Shown one piece after another: positions 11,205-21,186 of a DNA stretch of 64,000 nt (position 1 is the first letter of the stretch; every line of letters begins with the position of its first letter). A program made the translations under genes and the position numbers. The stretch comes from Apiotrichum sp. Y4204. Taxonomy: Eukaryota; Basidiomycota; Tremellomycetes; Trichosporonales; Trichosporonaceae. Under the pieces are notes generated by a model. The model saw only the letters and a list, made by a program, of their open reading frames with translations. It was not told the origin of the DNA and made no database searches. The stretch covers positions 58,132 to 122,131 of the forward strand of contig JAMYHL010000096.1 of assembly GCA_025531455.1 (NCBI GenBank). Reading direction: 5' to 3'.

Positions 11205-14200
11205 GAAGAAGAAAAGGAGCAAGGGCCACAGGGCAGAGGGCCAGAGGGAAAGGGTGGAAAAGAGGGGAGAAGGGGGGAGGGGGAATGAGAGGAGAGGGGG
11301 ACACCACAGGGGGCGCGCGCGGATGCTGCGTACCACCTGGTGCTAGCTTATCCACGCGCACTCTGGGCAATCTACGCTCCACCACTGCCCCTGGGAATGG
11401 CTGGTCTGGCTGAGCGCGGTGAGTGTGGCTTTTGGCGGGTTCTGCACTTTTGCACTTCTGGGGTGGGGTGCATCCAGCTACACGGTGCAGTGCACAAACA
11501 GAATACAGTTTCTATAGGCACCGAAAATAATCATTCTCCATGACCATCCTGGGTAGCTGGATGGGGCCAGCAACGTCTAGGAAGGGAAATAGCAAGACGG
11601 CCACGGATGGCATCACCATGTCATCCACGATCACGTTGTGGTGGGTCTAATGGATCGATGGATCCACGGGTCTGGCGGGTCTCGATGCAACACTATGTAG
11701 GATCAGTTACAGCCTGCGAGGTGGGGTTGATACGAGGCACTGAAGAGGATCAAAGAGGACAAAGAACAAGGAAGCGAGCCTCCATCGAACACCAAGAGTC
11801 TCTCTCAGCTCTCGGCAGCTCCCCTCCGCCATCAGCCTGTTCTGCACCAGCGCACCAGCGCACTTCGGCACTCCGTCCTCCGTCCTGCAGCAACACCACA
11901 ACACGCTAGCTCGTCGGATCGTCGGCCATCAGGATCGCCAGGGGCCCACTAGAGGATCATAATCGGGGGCGCACAGACCGGCGCGATCGCAGCTAAGAGA
12001 ATTGGGTGGGGTGCCCCAGAAACCACGCCATGGAGAGAGAGAGCGTGCAGCAAGGCCAGCATCTGCAGCATCGGCATCTGAACTTATGACCTCGGCCTAA
12101 CGAGGTTGAGCGGAGATGGTCGGCACGGGATCGGGGGCAAAATGAGTGGCGAGCATGGTGATATGGTGGTGGATGGTGCGCAGAGGGGCATCTGCGCCGA
12201 AGACAATCTGACTCCTATCCTCGGTCCCTGTGCCCCGTCCCCAGCCATTCCATCTCGCATGTTGCTGTTGTGCCTTTACAGCGGACGTGCCTCGACCTTT
12301 GCTCGTGTTCCTTGATCAGACCCTGAATGTGCCGACGCCGGCGAGGCATGCAATCCGAGGGCCGCGGAAGGGGGATTAGCGCGCTTGGTGCATGCTGCTA
12401 CTGCCCCGGCTGCTCCCCCCCCCGAGGCCCCGAAACGCACACTACGATCACCACATGCACTACAGCAACGATTATATAAATTCTGCAGTTCCCGTTTGTT
12501 CTCATGATCAAGGATCCAGATCAAATGATCAGCAGGGCGCGCGGGCGCATCAGGGGGCGCAGGGCAGGGGCAAGAATCACACAAGTGGTCCGGTCCAGGC
12601 AACGATTAGCTCTATCGCGCGCACCTAATGCACCTAATCTGCAGCGGTGTGCCATGTGCGGAGAGGTCTCGGCGGAGGACGGAGTACGGATCCGATGGCC
12701 ATGGCAGATGTGATGTTCGATCTCTTCCTGGTCTCAGAGGGGGTGACGGTGTGACGCTCTCCGTGCCGCCGTCGGAGAGTGAATCAGAGGAACCGGGAAC
12801 GGCACGCGGGACAGCTGAGACGGACATGCGACAGATGCGGCACTCTGCAACACGACTTTTGTGCTGCACAGCAGATGGGTGCGAATCGTAGTATTGTAAC
12901 ATTAACGCCCGAATCTCTCATCTCTCAGACCACCGACACGCGATACTGCAGTCTATATGTGGCAGATCTCGATCCGTAGGGGATTAAGCGAGTCGTGCCT
13001 GCCACTACATGTTGGGGTTGACGGTCTCCCTCTCCCGCACCCGGATTCCATTGCGAGATCGCTTACGACTTGAGCTTGATGTATTAGACCCTGCGTACAT
13101 AGTGCTCTGCGTTCCGCGTTCCGCACCTGCGTTCTACGTTCTGCGGCCGTTCGTTGACCTGGGCGCGACGCGTTGTGATAGTCGTGAGTGTGGCGTCCAG
13201 CCAAGAAAGTGTGATCAAGCCGCGAGCCCGCGAGGGAGACAGCCATCTCCATTCAGCTCATGCTTTCCGTCGCGCTTCCACGCTTCCGTCGGCCTCGTTC
13301 ACGCCGAGTTTGGACTCGGAAGATGTTCGCACAGCCTGGTGAGCGGCGTATGCGAGATCTTCGGCGGCTTTCCTCGTTGTAGCTCCAGCAGCCGCAACGT
13401 GTGTGGGAGGCGGGTGGGTGCAGGGGACTGAACATCGGATCAGGCTGGTTTCCTACCTTTCCTCTATATCTCTGATTCACTGACGCTCTGATGCACCAAA
13501 TCAGCAATGCGACCAGGCCGACTCACGGCAATGGTGGCCTCACATAATCTTGGCAGAATGAGCTCAGCCAAGCTATGAGATACGAGATGGCCGGTCGTGG
13601 CGCCGTTCCCGCTGAGGATGAGCGTATGAGCATGTTCAGCCGCAGCAATGCCGGGGACACACCGGCACAGTGCACAGCTGACCTAGGCTACGAGATAACA
13701 ACTCATCTCCAGATGTCATGACGGGTCTGCACATCCCCGAGCTTACATCACGATTGAACAACCATATCTCGCCCACTCGCACTCAGCGCCATGTCTTGGC
13801 AGGCCTCGATATATCTAATCCCGTCACCAATGGCTGACCGTAAACATCCAAAACCTACAATGTGTGCTGTGCGGCGGGTGAGGATACCCCGGGTGGCGTC
13901 GTGGCGGATGGCGTTAATGAAAATGGGGTGCACGGGGGGTGCAAACGCGCGGCACGCGGCGCGGCGCGTCATTGATCATTGACTGCGCGATGCGCGATCC
14001 GTGATCTGCTAGCCTGAAGAGGAAGAGGATCCGCAGGGGTGGTAGCTGCAATCTCCCCGAGTGATCACTGATCGTCGGCTGCTCATTTGATCGTTGATCG
14101 TGTTCGATGCGCGCAAGAGGATTGTCATTGTGGCGATCGCGGATTGTTGATGTCATATGTGGGGTAGGCGAGCTGTACCCGCATCATATGAGCGTACAAG

Positions 14201-14704
14201 TGACAAGTAACAAGGAGCGGAAAAAGAATGTCATGTGGGAGAGCAGGGAGACGGAGATGGTGTCAGAGTCTGCAGAACAAGCCGAGTTGCAAAGCTGCCG
14301 GGATATACTATATACTGGGCAGCTATGGGCACGAGTGCACCGCGAGGTGAGGTTTCGAACGTGTGTATGCAGCAGCGTTCAGCGGCCTCCGGGCTGTCGG
14401 CGTCCGTTCCTCCAGGGCCGCCAGGCGACACTCCGAGTTTTGAGGCTTGCGTCTCTTGTACCCGACGAGGTCCAGGTCAGCGCGGCGTCGGCTGCGGGGC
14501 ACGTGCTGTCAGGAAAATTGTCTGTAGCTTGTGAGTGCGTGCGACAGTGAGCCAGATAAAACGGGACAGTGGTCAGGCAGAAAGTTGGCGGAGCAAGAAC
14601 GACCACGCCGCCATGGAATGATCACGGCTACTCCTAGTAACATTGCAACATACAAATACATACACACAATGAAAGCTCTACACTTCTACACGCCTTAGCG
14701 CGAT

Positions 14705-15751
14705 CTACACAACAGGGGCAACAACATATCGCGACGCGAACACCACCTCCCCGCGGCGCGTCCACGGGCCCCAGAGACCAACCTCATACTCCTTCCCAGG
14801 GACGAGTGTGCGCGCGTCGACGCCGCCTGGCGGACAGTCGGGGGGAAGCGCCTGGAGAACCAGTGTGACCTTCTCCAGCTTCTCTATCTTCTCTTCCGCG
14901 TCTTTCGGCCACGCGAGCACGTCGCATGCGAGCATCACCGCCGCATGTGTCCGCCCGCCCAGAACCTCGCGGACGGCAAGCCGTGCCGGCGCGCCGCGAA
15001 GGTGTCGCAGCGACGAGCCACGGATAGCGTGCGCCTGCGCAGTGTAGAAGAGCACGAGGGCGGTCGTGTTCGCCGAGAGAAGTGTGGCGAGGCGCGTTGA
15101 CGGTGGGAGTCTGGAGTGAGCTATTGCGGGGGAGGTGCAGCTCACCCAGGGCCCTTGTGCTGGATACTTCCCCGGAAGCGGCGGGGACTGACTCCCACAG
15201 CGTCCTCGGCAGGAATACGCTCGCGCTCTCGAATCACGGGCGGTTGGGGAAGGGTCCCAATCGAGTGGGTCAGCGGGGCGCCTGGGTCGACGCGGAACGG
15301 GGAGAGCGCGTCGGTGATGCGCCGCGGGGTCCTGGCGGGTGAGTGCGCATCAGGCTCAGACTTCTTTCGCGGGGTGAGGAGGTCGGAGACGGGGCGTCTG
15401 GGAGTCGTGTGTGTTGGAGCTGGGTGTGCGGGTATTGCTGGGGGTACTGCGCGCTGGGCAGGTACTGGAGACCCAACTGGCACGGCGGGAAGACCTTTCG
15501 GGGCGGTGACGCGTTTTTTCACTGGCGTGAGGGAGAATGAGAAGGCCGAGGCGGAGATGGGCGCGGCGCGCTTCTCGCCCTTTGGCGCCATGTCGCGGAG
15601 CTGTAGAGGTGGAGACGGTGGTGAAGAGGATACGCCATGCACGAAAGAACACTTGTTGTTGCCACCAGGAGAAGATTGCGGGGATGAGCTCGACGCGGTC
15701 GCCAGAGTGGAGGTCGAATTCGTGCAGGCAGGTCCAGTCATCCAGAGTCAT
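14705..15751 (-). CDS. Unknown protein with S/T-P phosphorylation-type sites
   Basis: The model has exons 15751-15653, 15600-15146 and 15110-14705 (introns 52 and 35 nt), giving 319 residues. The first 33 residues (starting MTLDDWTCLHEFDL) and the last 130 or so look folded. The middle is basic and disordered, with several CDK-like sites (LTPVKK, TPRR, TPRKK, SPFR). The C-terminal part has alternating hydrophobic strands and ends in a segment reading EYEVGLWGPW, which could be a small beta-barrel. I do not recognise the family. The first intron lacks a clear branch-point match, so that junction is less certain. A cell-cycle-regulated nuclear protein would fit the site pattern, but this is a guess. 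It shares a 200-bp divergent promoter with prefoldin 6. Confidence 0.65.
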
Positions 15752-15953
15752 TCGGTGTGGTGGAGGTGCGGAAGCAGAATTCTGCGTTCTGCGTCACCGC
15801 AGCTGCACAGCGTGCACTCTGCATGGCTCTCTGATCAGTCTGAGCTCGAGCTCATTTCGGGTCGACGACATCGTCGACCTCCAAAGTCGTGTCCTTTGTC
15901 GCTGTCAACATCAGCATCAACACAACCCACACCACCCTACTCCCACTCTCAAC

Positions 15954-16544
15954 ATGGCAGACGCAAAGATCGGGGCCGTGCAGGCCAAGCTGCAGGCGTC
16001 CTCCCGGGAGTTCCAGAAGCTCGAGACTGGTGGGTAACGGAGAACGGGTGCAGTTGATAAGCCGACCCGTGTTCTACTCTCCTCCGTTTCCACTCTGCAG
16101 CCGCACTGACATGTCCCAGAGATGGCCGGTGTCATCGAGGCACGACAGCGGCTCGACGCGCAGCTGTCCGAGAACCAACAGGTGCTGAAGGAGTTTTCGG
16201 GGCTCAAGGCGCACAACACGGTGTACAAGCTTGTCGGGCCTGCGCTCGTCCCGCAGGACAATGCCGAGGCGCGCGCGAACGTCGAGAAGCGGATAGAGTT
16301 TATCAAGGCGGAAATGTGAGTGATACTGGGAGGTAGCGCAAAAAATTCATAACCTCTTGTCACTTCTACTAGGGATTTTCCATTGCTGACGGCAGTGCGC
16401 GTATCGAGGACCAGATCAAGGAACACGAAACGCGCGCAAACAAGAAGAAGGACGAGGTGGGTGACGTCCGCAAGGAGGAGCTGACCGCAGATCATGGCGC
16501 TTCAGCGCGAATTCCAACAGCTGCAGCCGCCGAGCAAGGCGTAG
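15954..16544 (+). CDS. PFD6: Prefoldin subunit 6 (beta-type prefoldin)
   Basis: A subunit of the hexameric prefoldin co-chaperone, which passes nascent actin and tubulin to the CCT chaperonin in the cytosol. Exons are 15954-16029, 16120-16315, 16396-16456 and 16491-16544 (introns 90, 80 and 34 nt), giving 128 residues, the usual size. Two long coiled-coil helices (about 1-50 and 85-125) flank the beta hairpin, with recognisable family blocks such as ENQQVLKEF, YKLVGPALV and REFQQLQ. The final exon is only 54 nt. Divergent neighbour of the unknown S/T-P protein. Confidence 0.92.
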
Positions 16545-16869
16545 ATGGCCGTATAGGCGCGAGTGGCACGGATGTATGCATAGACGTGGAGCTGTTAAGA
16601 CCGTGTGCGGGGCCCGGTCTGACCGGAACCAACGGGGCAATGAACGATGGCCAAGCGTGTTGGCGATTACTTCACTCGATCACTCACTAGTGTTATCTAA
16701 CGTGGTAACTGACGTGTAGTGGCGTAGTGGTGTACGGAAACTGACGGCTCCAGGCGCGGCGAGGAGGATGACGGACATGATTGACGTCCTCGGCCTTCCA
16801 GTGGACTTCCGCAGCTCAATGCCCTTCCGTTGTATCATAATGTCTATCATGCCCATCTATATGTACACT
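16545..16869. other. Convergent intergenic region
   Basis: This 325-bp stretch lies between the stop codons of prefoldin 6 and the beta-helix gene. No gene or repeat is seen; it presumably holds both 3' ends. Confidence 0.4.
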
Positions 16870-18794
16870 CTACGCGGCCTTGCGCTCCGACACCCCACGA
16901 CGCGCAACCACTATGCTGTGCACGCGCAGCACGGCAGCCGCGATACCCGCCCCTGTGAGGAGGTACGCGACCCGCACGCCGATGAGGGAGTGCATGCCCT
17001 GCGCCGTCTCCGCCCGCTCCTTCTTCTGCGCGCTCTGAGCCGTATCCGCCCGTTCTTTCTTCGGCGCGCTGCCCTGCTGCTCCCTCGGCTTAGCATAGAA
17101 CTCCTGCTGTATGTGCAGGAGCACATCCGACTGCCATACCTGCCGTCAGTCACGTAGGCGAATCATTGATCGACTCACATGCGTCTCGGCAAGATTCTCC
17201 CGCAGCGCCTTGATCTTCCTTTGCAGGCCGCCCACGCCGTCAAGAACTCTGCTGTGGACACGTCCGATATGCGCGAGGCGGGCGTCCACATCCTCCGTGA
17301 TGGGTGATGTTTCTTGCGGGGTGGCACTGTGTGTCAATGATCGCCTCGTATCACAAGCTGGGTCGGCATGCCACTCACTCGCGCTTCCCACTCCCTTGGG
17401 CAGCCTCTAGGGCGCGCTGGACGTTGACCCCCAGGATGTTGATCGCCTTGGTCATGCGCTGCTGCACGTGGCCGAGAATGCCGTCGAGCGCCTCGCTGCC
17501 CGTGGATGTATCGGAGTCTTCAGGCGCAGCGGCAGCGGGCGTCCCTTCCGCCTCCTTCGCCTCGCTGGCTTCTGGAGCGGGCTGCTCACTCGCGCCGTCG
17601 ATGCACACGACTGTTGTCAGCAGGGGAGCTATGTGCGGCTCACGCACTGTACGCAAAGTCGCCATCCACAAAGTCTTCCTGAATTTTGCCGCCTTCGACG
17701 GTCGCCTTGTGGTAGAGGAACGGCATGGGGTCGGGGTTGACAATGTCTTCAAAGCAGCGCGGGCTGCGGGTACCCGAGTGCCGTGCGGTGGACAAGTTGT
17801 CGGTGATCGTCCAGTCTTTGAGTCCCGCAGCGGCGATGCTATAGCCCATAAAGTTGCCGCGGAAGTTGTTACTCGTCACGCTTCCGCCAGCGAGGATCGT
17901 CTCAATGTCGTCGGACAGAATACTCAGGCCGATACCTACACCCACGCGCATAGCCTTGCGCGCCGCGTCGAGAATGTTGTCCCGCACCACGACGCCAGAA
18001 TAGTCGCCGTCGAACGGGGTCGAATCGACCATGAGGATCCCGCCGATCGCCGAGCTCCCAACGGTACTAATAGTGTTGGAGGCGATAAGCGTCCCGGGAG
18101 AGCAGTACACGACGATGCCGGCGTCGGTGCAGTCGATAAACTTGTTGTCGCGCACAACGCTGTCCCGGCACGCAATGGAGATTCCGTCCGCGAGCGGCCG
18201 GCCAAGCGGCGACGTCTCGGGGTCGGGCCCATCTACTGCCGGGTTGTACTCTTCTCCCACCGGTCCAATCTCGTTGCGCTCAATCACCGCGCCTTTGCAC
18301 TGCAGCTTTGCGCCCTCGCGGACATGCACCGCTGTCCATCCACGGGGATTTCGGAGCACGCAGTCACGCACGGTGTGTCCCTCGTTCCCGCCAAGCAACA
18401 GGAGACCTGGAGCCGCGGGGTCCTGGGAACGGCCAAAGAGCGTCCGCCCTCCATCGATGATAAGGCTCGCAATTCCGACGCGCGCACACCGCCGGCAGTC
18501 GCCCTGGATCGCCGTGACCGCCAGCTCGCTCGCGATGCGGAGCACAGCGCGGTCCTCACCCGTCGGGTATCCCAGCGTCGCGATCTCCTGGTCCGACGCG
18601 GTGAATATGATGCTGCCGGTGAGGTAGTATTCTGTGCGCGGACAGAGAAAGACCTTTGTCCCCGGGCCGCCATCCGTGAAGCGCTTGTTGAGGGTGCGGT
18701 GGTCTGCCGTCTTGAGACACTCGGGCGCGGCGGACACGCCGAGGAGGAGGAGCAGAAGGGAGAGCATGGAGAGTGTGCTAAGCAGCCGCGCCAT
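16870..18794 (-). CDS. Secreted/luminal right-handed beta-helix protein with C-terminal coiled coil and membrane span
   Basis: The model has exons 18794-17648, 17610-17379, 17326-17179 and 17139-16870 (introns 37, 52 and 39 nt), giving 598 residues. MARLLST was chosen as the start because it begins a clear signal peptide (about 1-22). Residues about 25-380 show the repeated short beta strands of a pectate-lyase-like parallel beta helix, with repeats such as VVRDNKFIDC and VVVRDNILDA. After an acidic Ala/Glu-rich linker come predicted helices (MTKAINILG, HIGRVHSRVLDGVGGL), then a Lys/Glu-rich stretch and a hydrophobic segment (about 563-585), suggesting a type I membrane protein. A shorter form ending just after the first intron is possible if the GTGAGC donor is used. 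The substrate is unknown and I see no clear catalytic signature. Confidence 0.7.
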
Positions 18795-19261
18795 GGTTTG
18801 ACGCGACTGGAGCTGATGTAGTGATGTCAAAGAGTGTCTAAAGGATGATGCTGGCTAGTATCTGAATGTCCGTGGTCTCTTTTCTGTGCAAGCCCAGGCA
18901 TTTTATCCCTCCTTTCAATTCACTCGACCACTTTTGTGACATTTCATCGGCCAAATAAGCTTATGTCTAACTCTTGGGGGATCCGATCATCGCCAGGGGG
19001 AACGAATATTCTGATTCCGCTGATCGCGTTGATCTTATCATTTGGTGATGTCTGCCCCTTGAAACATGCACTGCAGCCCCTGGCGCGCGGGGCCTGGCGG
19101 AAGCCGCTGATCCGTTCTGATCCAGCCGATCAACGATCAGCGGGTCTGTTAGCGTCTTCCTTCTGTCCCAGAAATTTGGCATCCCATTTCAATTCTGTTC
19201 ATTTCTCTTCCTCTCCATCCTCTCTGTCTCATTCACTCTCTACTCACAGTACTCTGACATC
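18795..19261. other. Divergent promoter region (beta-helix gene / SDR gene)
   Basis: This 467-bp region is shared by two divergent genes. It is rich in GATC (about 8 copies in 18978-19140, including CTGATCC and CGATCA repeats). A CT-rich leader precedes ATG 19262. Confidence 0.5.
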
Positions 19262-20780
19262 ATGGGAGACGGGCACTCTGACCCAGACGCACCGCACGTC
19301 GCGAAGACCATCAAGGATGTCTCCCCCCGAGCACCGAGGCTCTTCCACGACGACAGTGAGTGCGACACACGTGCGCTCCGCGCTCGTCTCGGGGAGATGC
19401 ATAAGTGCTACGGCCATCTCTCCCGTGGACCTCGCAGAACTAACTGATTCCAGTTTTGTGGCTCTTCAACTGCTTCTTCTTCGTCTTCTCCTTCGGCTTG
19501 ACAGCGTTCCTCGCCTACACGGGACGCACAACCTTACTCGCGGGCAGCGCTCCCGCCTCTTGTAGGTATAGGCGGTATTGAGTTCACTAACCCGCCAGTC
19601 TTAGCATACTACTTTATTCTCAACAAAGTCCTCAACCTTCCTCGCGTGGACTGGAACCATGAGGTGGTGCTCATCACTGGAGGTGCGTTGCGAGTTTCCT
19701 ACTCCTCTAACGCTCAGGAGGAACCGGCATTGGCGCTGAGCTCGCGCTTCGCCTTGCACCGCACACCCGCGTCGTGGTCCTGACCCGCCAGCCTCCGTCG
19801 TATCCTATTGACACTCGTGGGTTACCCTTCCAGTTGTGCATTAACCCACAGCCAATATCTACACGTACACCTGCGACGTGACCGACGCTGCGGAGTTGGC
19901 AACGACTGCGGTCAAAATTCGCAAGGAGGTGAGCTTCTTGATTCTATGCTGAGCTGACAACAGGTCGGCGAGCCTACCGTAATTGTCAACAATGCCGGCG
20001 TCGTCAAGGGAAAACTCCTCCTCGACCTCACCCCGGAGGACATCCACAAGTGAGCTAGGCGCTTTGTCCTCGAGCTCACAACAGCACATTCGGTGTCAAC
20101 ACCATCGCGCCGTTCCTAGTCCTGCAAGAGTTCCTTCCCGCCATTCTCCGCGAGGGAAGGGGACATATTGTGAACATTTCCAGTGTCATGGGCCTTATTG
20201 GCACCGCTCAGATGGGTGAGTCCGATGCGTCTTCCAAGGGAATTTCATCTGACAGCAGCCGACTACTGCGCGTCCAAGGCGGCAGTCGTGACCTTTACCG
20301 AGTCTCTGCGTAAGGAGCTGGATTACCGGTAAGTTATTTGCTCTTTATGAAACCAAGCTGACACCCAGGTACCTCACGCCAGCGGTCCGCACGACCCTCG
20401 TGCTGCCCGGTCACGTCACGACGGGCATGTTTGGCAAGACTCACACCCCGCAAGGCCTGCTGCAGCGCATCGCGCCGTCTCTGACACCGACCGAGGTCGT
20501 CGATGCTATTGTGGCGACACTGGACGGCGGCCCCGGCGCCCAAGTCGACACTGTCATCCGCATGCCGTTCTACACCCAGTCGGCGCGACTCCTCAGCCCG
20601 GTTTTCGGTCTTATTCCCAGCCCTATCCTCAGGCTCAGCGACTGGGTAAGCTACAGAATCCATGCGAAAGCTAACATTCAGGTCAGCGGCGCGCCGTGGG
20701 CGATGAAGGAGTACGGACCCTCGCCGGACGCTGGCGAGCGGCTCCAGGCTGAGCGCGAGGCCAAGCAGTTTGCCGACTGA
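19262..20780 (+). CDS. Membrane-anchored short-chain dehydrogenase/reductase (retinol dehydrogenase-like SDR)
   Basis: The model has ten exons with nine introns, six of them exactly 35 nt or within one nucleotide of it, giving 374 residues. Exon ends: 19355, 19561, 19682, 19816, 19928, 20049, 20215, 20328, 20645 and 20780. An N-terminal hydrophobic segment (about 32-55) probably anchors the enzyme to ER or lipid droplets. The NAD(P)-binding TGGGTGIG (about 92-99), the NNAG motif, the NISS catalytic Ser region and YCASK (about 228-232) are all present, so it should be active. The order fits the SDR16C/RDH10-like family, which oxidises or reduces retinol-type, steroid or lipid substrates; the actual substrate is unknown. 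One acceptor is ambiguous (19598 or 19604, both in frame). Confidence 0.9.
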
Positions 20781-21186
20781 GGCCATCCGGCAGCGTCTGC
20801 TTTCAGTACATACCCGGGATAGAATGTATAGACGTGATAATGCACGCACCCGTGTGCCACCGGCGCCACCTCCGGAGACGATATGCTCCCCCTTTTGATA
20901 TCTCGCGCTCTCGTCTCGGGAAGACCGGAATTTCCGCTGATATGATATCGGACGCCTCTTTTCCTGCTTGTATTGGCATTCTGAAATTTTCTTATCGACA
21001 CCTCTGAAATTACAACTTGAATCCAATCAAATTCAAATTGGCCACTTGACTCCATTAGAATCCACCTTTTTTCCAACGAGCCACTCAAAAGTCGTGCTGA
21101 ACAAGCGCTGAAACCATCTCTCGACATCTCCATCTCGACCCCGACTTTGTCATCTTCATCATCTCCGGTTGCTCTGAACACTATCC
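20781..21186. other. Intergenic region upstream of the AAA+ ATPase
   Basis: This 406-bp stretch has no gene. It is locally AT-rich (20960-21060) compared with its surroundings, consistent with a 3' end plus promoter. Confidence 0.4.

Larger units (their letters stand above)
9809..14704. other. Gene-free 4.9-kb region upstream of the chitin synthase
   Basis: No frame here has coding character or splice-linked exons. The proximal 1.5 kb is strongly purine-rich on the plus strand (pyrimidine-rich on the sense strand of the chitin synthase), consistent with a long 5' leader or promoter. It contains a G22 homopolymer (10497-10518), purine tracts at about 10620-10760 and 11166-11310, and an A20 run (11185-11204). 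Further out are clusters of GATC (4 in about 30 bp near 12510; about 9 in 13970-14150) and an isolated TATATAAA-like site near 12473. A non-coding RNA cannot be excluded by eye. Confidence 0.5.

Noticed and set aside
13009..13431. Possible small gene in the large gene-free region
   Set aside because: Composition is random, no splice-linked exons, no motif and no leader or TATA in place.
17304..18821. Plus-strand open frame of about 500 codons opposite the beta-helix gene
   Set aside because: No signal peptide or motif; the minus strand has a signal peptide and repeat pattern.
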